This document shows positions 12,549-23,452 of a stretch of DNA of 64,000 bases, piece after piece. Source of the DNA: Chytriomyces cf. hyalinus JEL632 (lineage: Eukaryota > Chytridiomycota > Chytridiomycetes > Chytridiales > Chytriomycetaceae); NCBI GenBank assembly GCA_025435555.1, contig JAIWWG010000052.1:62001-126000 (forward strand). The letters run 5' to 3'. Both the position numbers and the translations under genes were made by a program. Every line of letters begins with the position of its first letter. Within the stretch, counting starts at the first letter, position 1. Below the pieces are notes generated by a model, which saw only the letters and a program-made list of their open reading frames with translations, was not told where the DNA came from and searched no databases.

Positions 12549-13490
12549 ATGAAGTGCCTGATCAAGCTTGGAGGAGCAGCCATCACAGCCAAGAGCGAAA
12601 ACAGCTTCAACCTAGACACAGAAACGATTGCAATCGCTGTTTCAAACATTCGAGACGCGCTGCGACAACGAAGCGACAACACGCAGGTACTTTTGGCGTG
12701 ATCCTCCCTCGCTCAACAAGTGAACTCAAAACAACCGGCCCCCCCAACACTGCCCTGCTTGTCTGTTATGTAAAATGGGATAATTATGGCAAAAAAACGC
12801 AATAAGATCATCGTCGTCTGTGGCGTGGGACCGTTCGGACACACAAACGTTGTCCGACACAATCTGCGGCACGGCGTCAAAACACCAGAGCAGCTGGCAG
12901 GACTGAAGGAGACTCTGGCTGCATGCCGCTCTGTAGCCCAACATGTTGTCGATGCAGCTTGTACGCTCGACGTCAGCGCAGTGCTTGTCAGTGGAGAGTT
13001 TATCGCCAAACAGGCCAACGGCGCAATCACGCACTTTGACACTCTTCCATTCGAGAACGCACTGGCTGCAAACAAGATCCCAGTCATTTACGGCACAATG
13101 GTTCCGGACAGTGTTCTCGGACACAGCGTCATGTCTGGAGACGAGTCCATTGCACAGCTGGCAACGTGGTGGCGTCCTGATCTCATCCTGCTTGGCTCAA
13201 ACGTTGACGGCATTTATACTCAAGACCCTATCGCCCATCCAGACTCTGCAGAGTTGATTCCGCGTATTGATGGATCAAATCTGGCGCATGTGTTGGACAA
13301 CTCTCTGTCTGGGTCAAGTGCTGCTGTGGATGTGACTGGTGGGATGAAGGGGAAGATTGAGAAACTCGTCGACACTGTAGGAGATGCTCCAGCCATTGTG
13401 TTTCGCTTGGACAGTTGCAGTAATCGTTTGTTTGACGGATTGGTGCGTGGACACATTGAGGGCAGCACCTTGATTCAGATGACTCGCTGA
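12549..13490 (+). CDS. Isopentenyl phosphate kinase
   Basis: Amino-acid-kinase fold enzyme that phosphorylates isopentenyl phosphate to IPP, the last step of the alternative mevalonate route. Two exons (12549-12686 and 12807-13490) give 273 residues. Seen: N-terminal KLGGAAIT, nucleotide loop VVCGVGPFGH with the catalytic His of the GH pair, YGTMVPD, SGDESIAQLA, GSNVDGIYT and DVTGGMKGKIE, all in the order known for archaeal and plant IPK. The usual GAGSFGH is GVGPFGH here (Ser to Pro), so the loop is slightly altered. The nearest alternative is another acetylglutamate/uridylate kinase-family enzyme, but the GH plus DVTGGM pair favours IPK. It is divergent from the threonyl-tRNA synthetase gene with only 65 bp between starts. 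Confidence 0.85.
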
Positions 13491-13798
13491 ATGACAACAT
13501 GTGGGGATGTTGACAGGTGATTCAGCGTGACAGCACTTGAGAAATGTGGTTCAGATCAGTGAGTCATTGATGACAAAAAGTGTGAGAATGGACGTTGCAG
13601 TTGTGAACATGAACAAATAAAGTTTACTACTTTCAACCCAAATACGTTTGAGCGAATGGGTATCAACGGCTAAAAAACGTGCAAATAAAGACTGAAAAAG
13701 AAAGGAGCACAGCTCTGCTGCAGAGAGACCGACTTTTTTTTTGTTGTTGCGCACAGTGAGAGTGCGATGATGCGAGATGCTTCGAAATGTCGGACCCT
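13491..13798. other. Intergenic, no gene seen
   Basis: About 300 bp downstream of isopentenyl phosphate kinase. AT-rich, with an oligo-T run near 13735-13745. No open frame with recognisable content. Confidence 0.6.
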
Positions 13799-14051
13799 TC
13801 AGAGGTCGTGAGTGTTCTTCTGGAAGTTGGCACGGTGCGCTTGGTCTGAATGATAAGGTGGGGAGGGGTAAGTAACCTGGGTTATTCGAGGCGAGGGCAA
13901 GTAGAGCTAGCTACTCACAAAGCGACATGGTGCGTTCACGGTAGTTGTTTGGCAGACTGAGAATCAAGCTTGGCTTCACTGGGGCAGCAGCAGCAGCAGA
14001 GGAGAGAGCAGCAGAGTCAGCTGGGACGGGGACGGCGACGACTGAAGGCAT
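13799..14051 (-). CDS. Small protein, RTM-LY-AH family, copy 1
   Basis: I do not recognise this family. Exon 1 (14051-13919) and exon 2 (13845-13799) join across a GTGAGT..CAG intron to 59 residues. The N-terminal half is Ala/Val/Pro/Ser-rich (MPSVVAVPVPADSAA). The C-terminal block is RERTMSLYQAHRANFQ, followed by a short polar tail KNTHDL. It shares R-T-M-x-L-Y-x-A-H and a following Phe with the genes at 14489-14774 and 15458-15708. The intron falls at the same Leu/Tyr junction in all three, although here the Tyr codon is split (phase 1) and in the other two it is not. No signal peptide or TM segment. The paralogue pattern, not database recognition, supports it as a real gene. Confidence 0.6.
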
Positions 14052-14488
14052 TGGTTGTTGGTTGTTGTTTCTGAGTGACTTGAATGTGGCTTTGACTGGA
14101 AAGTTGCAATTCCCCCCAATTTGTACCCGCGATTGCCGCCGGCTTCTTCCGTTTCCCTCGTGCTCGAAACAGATTTTTTTCTCAACAGCCACACGACCCG
14201 GGATGGGCCGAAGCGGGCACAGACCCGGCGTCACCCGACACACGAAAAATTGCGAAACAGGCCACATGGGGTCTTTCTTGAGGTGGCACCGCAAGGCATG
14301 TGCATTGGTCACTGGCCTCCCCCCCCTTGGATGTGAATGTCTATGCTCCCCCTCATTACATCTTCTTTTTTATATATGTTGAACCTCTGTGACAGAATGG
14401 AGAGAGAGAGGGGGGCTGCTAAACTCAAAACAAAACTACAAAAGTGTCGATTTACGCAGGGGGCTCAAAAAAGGGGAACTCCCGGAAC

Positions 14489-14774
14489 TTATAGTCCAAA
14501 TGCGTGATGGAAAGCGTTCGAATGAGCCTCGTACTTAGCATTGGGGGATACAAGTTGGGGATCAAAGTTGAGAAAGCTGATCAGAAAAAAGCACATTTGA
14601 AACAACTAGACTCACAAGCTGCATGGTACGAAGCCGCTGATTGGTGGATGAAGGTGTTTGGATTGAAACCCGTCTCGCAGGCAGCGATGTAGTTGCTGGT
14701 GGGGAGGATGGAGTGGGATCTTCGACTGAGACGGTGGAGGTAGCAGCAGCTGCAGTTGGTTGTTGATGTGGCAT
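14489..14774 (-). CDS. Small protein, RTM-LY-AH family, copy 2
   Basis: Unrecognised family. Exon 1 (14774-14616, 53 codons) and exon 2 (14533-14489) join to 67 residues across an 82-nt GTGAGT..AAG intron. The N-terminus is Thr/Ser/Pro/Ala-rich (MPHQQPTAAAATSTVSVED). The middle has a basic RRVS site (LPARRVSIQTPSST), a consensus-like target for a PKA-type kinase. The C-terminal block is NQRLRTMQLYEAHSNAF with tail HHAFGL. It aligns with copy 3 almost without gaps from ARRVS to the AH motif. All copies point the same way, which suggests tandem duplication. Confidence 0.65.
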
Positions 14775-14967
14775 TTTTTGTTGCTTTTTTTTTTTTTTTG
14801 CTGGCACCCGTTGAAACAAATTATGACACAATCTGTGAAGGTCACAGTTATTAAAGAAAGTTTAAGGTGGGTGGGCGACTTGAGTGCAATTTTTTTTTTC
14901 TTTTTTTTTCTTTTTTTCATTTCATTCCTGGCGACGTGGGAGACCATTTGTTGAGCAGTGCCACTTT

Positions 14968-15129
14968 TCATTCCGTCTCTCCAGACGCGTTCTGCACAGA
15001 TGCGGACGTTGAATGGGGTGGTTGTGGTTGATGTGGTTGTGGTTGGTGTGATTGTGGTTGAAGTTGTTGCAGTTGTTGGCGCAGTTGTTGTGGCAGTGCC
15101 AGTGGCTGCAGCTGTTCTTGCTTCGGCAT
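14968..15129 (-). CDS. Gln/Pro/His-rich short open frame, doubtful
   Basis: A 53-codon frame starting MPKQEQLQPLALPQQ sits between copies 2 and 3 of the small-protein family. It is made mostly of CAA/CAC-type repeats and lacks the RTM-LY-AH block. It could be a decayed fourth copy or merely repeat DNA that happens to be open. Treat as a low-confidence candidate. Confidence 0.2.
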   Translation of the reverse strand: MPKQEQLQPLALPQQLRQQLQQLQPQSHQPQPHQPQPPHSTSASVQNASGETE

Positions 15130-15457
15130 GTACTCGTCACAAGGCAATTGGCCTCGCACACTCCTCTTTCAAAGTTCAAAAGACGCGGTCGGTGGGTGCA
15201 GGAGAGGAACCGCAGTTGCTGAGAAATAACATTGGCCGTGAACTTTTCAAAGAAACAAAAAAAATTTATCATCATCAAGTGGCCCGACTTGTCCCGATGT
15301 GATTGGGTTCACATGTGACAGATTCAGCACATACACAGGCATGAGACAGTCAAAAGTGCAGAGACAGACACAGATATTATTGAATATGAAACGACACTGA
15401 CAGAATGTTGAATGAAGGAATGAAAGAGCTCAAAAAGGTATATCGTCGTTCGTGCAG

Positions 15458-15708
15458 CTACAGCCCAGAGACGGCGTCTTGGAATGCATTGCCGTGCGCA
15501 GCGTACTGCAAACGTGTAAGTTGTTAGCTGTCGCGCGATGGATGCATGTTCAAGAGAGTGTGCTTACCAGCTGCATCGTTCTGAGTCGTTGGTCTGTGGA
15601 AGAGGGGGCCTGGAATGAGACCCGTCTGGCAGAGGCTACTGCGTTGGTGGGTGTGGAGGAGACTGAGATGGAGGAAGCTGAAGCGATGGGAATGACTTGT
15701 TGTGGCAT
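15458..15708 (-). CDS. Small protein, RTM-LY-AH family, copy 3
   Basis: Unrecognised family. Exon 1 (15708-15568, 47 codons) and exon 2 (15505-15458) join across a 62-nt GTAAGC..TTTGCAG intron to 62 residues. The N-terminus MPQQVIPIASASSISVSS is low-complexity. The core is ARRVSFQAPSSTDQRL followed by RTMQLYAAHGNAFQDAV, ending SGL. It is the best-formed copy: strong splice sites, a good pyrimidine tract, and the closest match to copy 2. The conserved core contains RRVSF, a possible phosphosite. The gene runs towards the other two copies, spaced about 0.7 kb apart. Confidence 0.7.
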
Positions 15709-15969
15709 GGCTGTGTGTTTGTGATCTTTGTGTTTTGCAGAGTGGGATTCTGTGTGTGTTTTATATCCCCCTCGTTCCGGTGGCACCGCCAATAAGAAAC
15801 TAAAAAAAAAAAAGTAGCCTTCATTTTTAATAAAAAGTAATCGTGAGTGGGACTGTGTCTCAGTGACGCAATCTTCTGCTTCAGTTTATTGTACTCATTA
15901 TGGCTCACTGTCTTTTGTTTTGACTGTGTTTGACGTGAATCACATGAACCCATCTTTTGTTCCTCTTTG

Positions 15970-16055
15970 TTTTATTTTATCTCCATTTTATTTATCTCCT
16001 TTTTATCTCCTTTTATTTATCTTCATTTTATCTCCATTTTATCTGCTATTTATCT
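15970..16055. repeat. Degenerate TTTTATCTCC tandem repeat
   Basis: Pyrimidine-rich array of TTTTATCTCC-like units (variants TTTATCTCC and TTTATCTTC) upstream of the first F-box/ankyrin gene. Divergent units, roughly 8-9 copies. Confidence 0.7.
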
Positions 16056-16227
16056 TCTTAATTATTTCTTTTCATCTTATGACTTCGTGACGCTCTCCTC
16101 TGCCTCGTCTCAGTGCCCGCTGTCTCCAAACCCCTTCGATTCATAGCTGTGCTTCTCGCGTTCCATGTTCCACGCATTCACATTATATTTATACAGAAAA
16201 TCAGTTGCTCATGTTGCCATCCCCAAA

Positions 16228-17338
16228 ATGGAATTCCTCTGGCAGAAGCTGCAGTACCTATCTACCGGTGTAGGATCAGGGAAGGAGGACGGCGCCAGCA
16301 ATGCCCGTCAGTCGTACAAACGTGATATCGACGGAGCGCCACCGATTGAATGCCTGCCGCGAGAGCTACTCAACATGATCGTGACATACATCCCCATTGA
16401 AGGGAACCAGCTTCAGACGCTCGCGCTGTCGTCGCATGTTCTCTTTGGCGTATCGCTCACATCCGACATTCAACTGGCCCTCAACCATCTCCGTCTTCAG
16501 CTGCGCGACTCTCCCACAAGTCTGATGGAATCGCTCAATACAGAGCCTGTGTGGAACGCTCTCCCGCTCGCATACAAGGCTGCCGTGTATGCTGTGCTGT
16601 TGGAGACTGACAAGATTTGGTTCGAACCCTGGAGCACTCTATTTCTTTCAAATCACTCAATTTCTTACCTCCACCAACACCACCACCACCACCACACAAC
16701 ACAGGTCCATGACAAACTGCACAGTATCCGATCTCATGGCCACCCGCATCTACACACTCCTCAGCACCGTTCCATCCTTCAACCTCCACGTCAACCGTGA
16801 CCTTGCCCTCCGCTCGGCCTCACGTTTTGGCCACCTCCAAACCGCTAAGCTCCTTCTCACTCTCGGTTGCGACCCTTCAGCACGCTCCAACGACGCCATT
16901 CAATGGGCATGCACGAACGGCCACCTCCCACTCGTCAACCTCCTCATCCAGGACCCGAGAGTGGACCCCAGCACAGCCCACCAATACGGCCTCCGTCTCG
17001 CAGCCACTCTTGGCCACACTGAAATCGTACAACGTCTGCTAAAGGACCCACGCGTGTTACCCCAAGTAGACAGAAACAACACCATCAGAAGTGCAGCTGC
17101 GTTTGGACACGTGGATATTGTCCGGATTCTTTTGGCTGACCCGCGTGTGGATCCAGCAGATATGCAGTCGAAAGCGTTGTGGAGTGCTGCAGGGGAAGGA
17201 AAGGCTGCGGTTGTGGCGTTGTTGTTGGCGGATGGGCGGAGCGATCCGATGGCGCTTAATTCTCATGCGTTGCGTATCTCTGCAAAGAATGGGCATACAG
17301 AAGTTGTGCGGCTGTTGTTGCTGGATAGGAGGGCGGAT
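16228..17338 (+). repeat. Gene duplication, unit 1 (partner 22342-23452)
   Basis: About 1.1 kb aligns to 22342-23452 at a constant offset of 6114 bp. Exon 1 and the intron are almost identical; the ankyrin exon is more diverged. About 80 bp upstream of the start are also related (shared GCTTCTCGCGTTC). Confidence 0.9.
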
Positions 17339-17422
17339 CCAGTTGTTGTTGGTCTTGTAGCTGTTGTAGTAGTTGTTGTGCTCACGGTTGCAGTTGTTCT
17401 TGTTTGTAAATATTTCAAGTGA
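16228..17422 (+). CDS. F-box-like/ankyrin-repeat protein, copy 1, altered C-terminus
   Basis: Two exons (16228-16619, 16705-17422) give 369 residues. Residues about 40-75 read IECLPRELLNMIVTYIP, the LPxELL start of an F-box-like domain. After the splice the protein carries about six ankyrin repeats with the recurrent pattern GH-x-x-x-V-x-x-LL-x-D-x-R-x-D-P. F-box/ankyrin proteins usually choose substrates for SCF ubiquitin ligases. The intron (85 nt) contains a CAC repeat and is identical to that of copy 2. After RRADP the sequence leaves copy 2 and ends in a Val-rich hydrophobic stretch (VVVGLVAVVVVVV then LTVAVVLVCKYFK) encoded by GTT/GTA-type repeats. It looks like a tail anchor created from microsatellite DNA. 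Start chosen at the ATG conserved in both copies; an in-frame ATG at 16165 exists only here. Confidence 0.8.
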
Positions 17423-18049
17423 CAAGATAATAAACAGACGCGCTGCTGGTGCTGACACTAATTGCAAAACAGCAAAAAGTTTGGTCTCAATGTGATGGAC
17501 TCGCATGTGAAAGACTCAACCTGGCATGCAGGTGTTGTGGTCACGGATGCGCGACCAATTCTGGCATTGAACAATTGCTTGCAGTTCTGGTCATCGCCGC
17601 TTGTTCATTTGAATTTGTGACGACTCAGAAAAACTCTCCGCAAGGCTTTCGATTTTTGTATCGTTGCGGGGCGTGCCTTCAAAAACCCGTGAGGTGTGGG
17701 ACCTTTTGAAATGTGGAGCTAAACGCGAACGAAAAAAATGCGGGCAAGTTCATTTTGATGTATTCTGTGACTTTCAAAGGTGACGCAACGGGCGCGAGTG
17801 TCTTGCTGGGCATCTCATTCTGAAAATAGTATTGTCCGTCGACATTCTAAAATAAACTGGGTTTGACAAATTGACTCGGAAAAGTGAGGATGAGTGACTC
17901 GGTCGGATTTTAGGCACACGCACATTTAAATGCGCCGCCTCTCTCCTTCATTAAGAGCCATCCCAGCACCTTAGTCCGGCACTTGCCCAGCACTTGCCCA
18001 GCACTTGCAAACCCAACTTTTGCCCCAACGCTGAATTTGTCGAAACAAA
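17423..18049. other. Intergenic/5' flank of EF2-like gene
   Basis: About 630 bp without a convincing gene. It contains an 11-bp triplication at 17979-18011 close to the probable transcription start of the EF2-like gene. Confidence 0.55.
17979..18011 (+). repeat. Three tandem copies of GCACTTGCCCA
   Basis: Two perfect units and a third that ends GCACTTGCAAA, 40-70 bp upstream of the EF2-like start codon. Could be a 5' UTR or promoter element; function unknown. Confidence 0.75.
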
Positions 18050-21000
18050 ATGGTGAGTGCCTCTGGGCAACACCCCCATGGCACCCCATTGCGCAGATTA
18101 TGAGACGCAACTAGAGTTGATTGATCGTTGACGCAGTGCTGGAACGGGGGTGAGACGTGGACATGATGCGGACAGGAGGAGGATGAGTAAAGTTGGGTCT
18201 CTTATATATCGTTAAAACTGTCACGCAGGAGCCCAGGCTGACTGATGAGTTGCTCACCTCTTGCCTGCACTGAGACGAGCCGTCTTTTACACAGAAATGC
18301 ATTCAAGCTAAATTTACCATTTGAACATCAACGCATGCAGGTTAATCTCACGCTAAATGGTATTCACAAAACATTTTTGACTCCACTTGCGAACACCCTG
18401 ATACCAAACCCGCTCACAACCATTTTTCGCCCTTGCCTTCATTATTCTCGGTCGTACAGAGGTAATTCGCTTCCTTATTGAAGCAGCGACGTTCTAGTAA
18501 CGGCGCGATCTTGCAGATGAGAGCTCTTATGGACAAGAGGACCAACATCCGTAACGTATCCATCATTGCAGTGAGTAGTCCGCCCTCCAAAGAAATGCCA
18601 CTCTGCTCACCGATTTTTTCTTTTTTTTTTTTTTTTTTTTTTTTTTTGCATCAGCATGGCAATCATGGAAAGACTGCCCTATATGTAAGTATCTCTCTGC
18701 TAAACTTTGTCACAATGCAAATTTCATTGGTACACCATCCAGAATTCTCTTGATTTCAAAGCCGGTATTGATATCGGACGTTCCAGACATGGCGTGTACC
18801 AGGATGATTACCGTGACATCGCCGTCCGGACCAGTACTGCCCCCTTGCACTTCACCATGCCTGAAGAGGATCTCAGTGAAATTGCGCAACAGACTGATGG
18901 TGAGTTACTTTGCACCCCGTTTTTTAGCAGTCAAACGAGTTGTCATTTTCTTTTCAGGATCAGATTTCTTGATCAACTTGATTGACTGCCCAGGACACGT
19001 TGACTTTTCCCCTGAAGTCACTGCAGCCCTTCGCGTCACTGACGGGGCCCTTGTTGTCATTGACACCATTGACGGCGTGTGTATGCAAACTGAAAGTGTG
19101 TTGCGTCAAGCTCTTGGAGAACGCGTTAAACCTGTCATCATCATCAACAAGGTCGATCACGCCCTGTTGGAGTTGCAAGTTGACAAGGAATCGTTGTACA
19201 TGGCAAGTATCCATTATTCTGGCTGTTTCTCCTGCTGCGAAATCCTAAGATTTTGTTGCAAATCAAAAATAGAACTTTCGCAACATCATCAAAAATGTCA
19301 ACGTCATCATTTCAACCTACCACGTGGATGCCCTTGGTGACTTGCAGGTGTACCCAGAGAAGGGTACCGTCTGCTTTGGTTCTGGTCTTCGTGGATGGGC
19401 TTTCACCCTACCCCAGTTTGCCGCTCTTTACTCCAAGAAGTTTGGCGTTTCCGAGGAGAAGTTAACGGCCAAGCTTTGGGGCGACAACTACTTTAACCCT
19501 GCCACCAAGAAGTGGACCACCAAGGCTCAGGATGCCAATGGCAAGGACCTTGAGCGTGCTTTCAACATGTTTGTCCTTGACCCCATCTACAAGCTTTTTG
19601 ACTCCATCACGAGCTTCAAGAAAGAGGAGACTGTTGCCCTGCTTGAGAAGCTCAATATTGTCCTCGAGCCTTATGAGACTGAGTTGGAAGGAGGGCCACT
19701 TCTCAAAAGAGTCATGCGTACATTCTTGCCAGCTGCCAATGCCGTTTTGGGGATGACGTGCATCCACTTGCCTTCCCCTGTCACTGCTCAAAAGTACCGT
19801 ATGGAAGGCCTTTATGAAGGTCCCGTTGATGACGAATGTGCCGTTGCCATCAAGAACTGCGACCCAGACGGTCCTCTCATGTTGTACGTCTCCAAGATGG
19901 TTCCCACTTCCGACAAAGGTCGTTTCTACGCGTTTGGTCGTGTCTTCTCTGGTACTGTTCGTGCTGGGCAGAAGGTCCGAATCCAGGGACCCAACTACGT
20001 CTCCGGAAAGAAGGAGGACTTGTTTGTCAAGAACATTAAGAGTACTGTTCTCATGATGGGACGTCGTGCCCAAACAATTGAAGACTGCTCATGTGGAAAT
20101 CTTGTTGGACTTGTTGGAATTGACCAGTTCTTGCTCAAATCTGGAACTGTCACCACCTCTGAGTCTGCGCACAACTTGAAGGTCATGAAGTTTTCTGTGT
20201 CTCCGGTTGTCCAAATTGCAGTTGAGGTCCTAAATGCCAAAGACTTGCCCAAGCTAGTTGAAGGTCTCAAGTGTCTGTCAAAGGTTGACCCGTGTGTTCT
20301 TTGCTTCACATCCGAGTCTGGTGAGCACATTGTTGCTGGTACGAGTGAGCTTCACTTGGAAATCTCTGTGAAGGAACTTGAGGACAATTCTGATGTCCCA
20401 TTCAGATGGGGGGAGCCAGTTGTCCAGTTTCGTGAGACTGTTCAGGCTGAGTCTAGCATCACTTGTTTATCCAAGTCCCCAAACAAGCACAACCGAATCT
20501 ACATGAAGGCTCTCCCATTGACTGAGGAGCTTTCTGTTGCCATTGAGTCCAGAAGAGTGAACCCCAAGGATGATTTCAAGAACCGTGCTCGTATTCTTGC
20601 TGACGAGTTTGAGTGGGATGTTACTGAAGCTCGCAAGATTTGGTGCTTTGGTCCAGATACCACTGGTGCCAATGTGTTGGTTGATGTTACCAAGGGAGTT
20701 CAGTACCTGCACGAAATCAAGGACGCTTGCGTATCTGGATTCCAGTGGGCTACCAAGGAAGGATGCCTTGCCGATGAGAGCATGCGTTCCGTCCGTTTCA
20801 ACATTCTTGATGTAGCTCTGCTGTCTGATGCCATCCACCGCGGCGGAGGTCAAATTATTCCAACTGCGCGTCGTGTCTGCTATGCATCCTTCTTGACTGC
20901 CAGCCCAGGTATCCAGGAGCCCATATACCTTGTTGAGATCCAGTGTCCCGAAACTGCCATTGGAGGAATTTTATCTGTGCTCAACAAACGTCGTGGTGTA

Positions 21001-21264
21001 GTTATCGGACAAAAATCTGGATCGCCATTCTTCCAGGTCCGTGCCTACCTCCCGGTCATGGAATCATTAGGTTTTTCTGGAGACTTGCGCGCTGCCACAG
21101 GTGGCCAGGCCATCCCCTACTGCATGTTTGATCACTGGGAAATCATGGAAGGAAACCCACTTGAGGAGGGTACAAAGACCCATGATCTTCTTCTCCGTAC
21201 TCGTGCAAGAAAGGGGCTCAAGGTTGAAATGCCGGTCCTTGCGGACTTTTACGACAAACTTTGA
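18050..21264 (+). CDS. Divergent elongation factor 2 paralogue
   Basis: Translocation GTPase family. Exons 18050-18052 (ATG only), 18517-18570, 18655-18684, 18743-18899, 18958-19202 and 19273-21264 give 826 residues, near the usual 840. Retained: GK-T of the P-loop, switch [14 protein letters not shown], and the diphthamide loop [13 protein letters not shown]. Changed: the nearly invariant AHVDHGKST reads AHGNHGKTA. The switch I block (normally DEQERGITIKST) reads [12 protein letters not shown], losing the Mg-coordinating Thr. LHADAIHRG is LLSDAIHRG, and the domain V EEQRPGTP is replaced. The 19203-19272 intron uses a GC donor (GCAAGT). The length and open frame argue against a dead pseudogene; it may be a specialised or slow GTPase. 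The second exon lacks the usual VNFTVDQ N-terminus, so the first splice is less sure. Confidence 0.8.
18621..18647 (+). repeat. 27-nt T homopolymer in intron
   Basis: Run of 27 T directly ahead of the TTTGCATCAG acceptor of the EF2-like gene; acts as an extreme polypyrimidine tract. Confidence 0.9.
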
Positions 21265-22341
21265 AGTTGACGCTGGCTTTATTCTTGTGTTTATTGACCA
21301 TCGGGGATGGCTTGCTTCCCATTTATGTGCCTTTGTTGTTCTGAGATGTTAAATTAATAGAGATTGTTTTTGATGAAGTTGCTGACAGGTGCGTTTATTG
21401 TCGTGGTAGGTAGCAGAAGGGAAAATATATGCATGAGAATCAGCTCCCTCAGACGTTCCTCCATTCAGACGTGTCTCCTGTCCAAATCACTATGGGTCCT
21501 AGGTGTCAGGATCGAGATGGATTTCGGACATCGCGTTGTTTTGTTTTGTTATTGGTTTGGATAATGTGGTGTCCGAACATTGTGTAAATTAAGTTTCCGA
21601 GTCTTGGCAAAATGACTTGGCAAAAGGCCTCACAACTTCTCACGCAGCGGCGGTAACTTGCCGTGGATGATGCCTGGGTGCTTGTGCACTTGGGACAGCT
21701 TTGCCACATTGTGTGATCAACGGTGCGCAACTGTCGCCGTTGCGTGTTAAAACTTTAAGTCAAGTGAACTTAGTCTTTTTATTGCGTGCGGTCTGATGAG
21801 TCTCAAAACACCTTAGTTCATATCTTTGTGCATTCCTCTTCTTTGCACTGAGTCTACCTTGAATAGGATCCGCAATGTAACAGACTCTGCCGCTTGAAAG
21901 GCTGATTTCATGATTGCCTTGAAAATCCTTCACAATGACGAAGAACATCACTTTGAACGGGGTCTGGTGGTGACAACGCTTTCATTTTCTTATGATATGG
22001 ACGCGTGCTGGTGGTGCAGGAGCTGTTACTATGCAATTTGTATTCATTCCTCACACTCATGCAGCGTCAAAGGAAATCCGTTAGGTGTGCGTGGATTTAT
22101 ATGCTCTGGTTCAGGTGAAGTTCTGGTCATGTCTTCTGTTTAGGGGACTTATAATGACTCATTGCCCTTTGACGTGACTGTGTTTGATATGTTTTGTCCT
22201 CTAATATCATTACTTTATCTGATGAATTATCGTTTGTTTTCTTCTGTTTTCTGAGGCTCTTCATGACTGCGCTTCTCGCGTTCGGTGTTCCAGGCATTTG
22301 TATTATTTATTTCTTTCATCAAATCAGTCGCACTGCCCAAC
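21265..22341. other. Intergenic, about 1.08 kb, no gene seen
   Basis: No frame of recognisable content. The last ~80 bp (from about 22260) match the 5' flank of the first F-box/ankyrin copy, so the duplication includes upstream sequence. Confidence 0.55.
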
Positions 22342-23452
22342 ATGGAATTCCTCTGGCAGAAGCTGCAGTACCTATCTACCGGTGTAGGATCAGGGAAGGA
22401 GGACGGCGCCAGCAATGCCCGTCAGTCGTACAAACGTGATATCGACGGAGCGCCACCGATTGAATGCCTGCCGCGAGAGATTCTGAACATGATCGTGACA
22501 TACATCCCCATTGAAGGGAACCAGCTTCAGACGCTCGCGCTGTCGTCGCATGTTCTCTTTGGCGTATCGCTCACATCCGACATTCAACTGGCCCTCAACC
22601 ATCTCCGTCTTCAGCTGCGCGACTCTCCCACAAGTCTGATGGAATCGCTCAATACAGAGCCTGTGTGGAACGCTCTCCCGCTCGCATACAAGGCTGCCGT
22701 GTATGCTGTGCTGTTGGAGACTGACAAGATTTGGTTCGAACCCTGGAGCACTCTATTTCTTTCAAATCACTCAATTTCTTACCTCCACCAACACCACCAC
22801 CACCACCACACAACACAGGTCCATGACAAACTGCACAGTATCCGATCCCATGGCCACCCGTATCTTCACACTCCTCAGCACCGTTCCATCCTTCAACCTC
22901 CACATCAATCGCGACCTTGCCCTCAGATGGGCTTCAGGCTTCGGCCACCTCCAAACCGCCACGCTCCTTCTCACTCTCGGTTGCGACCCTTCAGCACGCT
23001 CCAACGACGCCATTCAATGGGCATGCACGAACGGCCACCTCCCACTCGTCAACCTCCTCATTGAGGACGCACGAGTGGACCCTGGTGCGGACCACCAGTA
23101 CGGCCTCCGTCTCGCAGCCACCCTCGGCCACACTGAAATCGTACAGCGTCTGCTCGCGGACCCACGCGTGTTACCCCAAGTGGACAGAAACAACACCATC
23201 AGAAGTGCAGCCACGTTCGGACACGTGGATATTGTCCAGATCTTATTGGCCGATCCACGTGTAGATCCAGCAGATATGGAGTCTAAAGCATTATGGAGTG
23301 CTGCAGAGGAAGGCAGGGCTGCGGTTGTGGCTTTGTTGTTGGCGGATGGACGGCCGGATCCGTTGGCGCTGCATTCTCACGCGTTGCGCATGTCTGCAAA
23401 GAATGGGCATACAGAAGTTGTGCGGCTGTTGTTGTTGGATGGGAGGGCGGAT
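22342..23452 (+). repeat. Gene duplication, unit 2 (partner 16228-17338)
   Basis: Partner of the copy 6114 bp upstream; see the gene entries. Confidence 0.9.

Noticed and set aside
16620-16704. His-rich coding tract in the F-box/ankyrin genes
   Set aside because: The CAC run lies in an intron: splicing GTTCGA..AACACAG is required to enter the ankyrin frame, and unspliced reading stops early.
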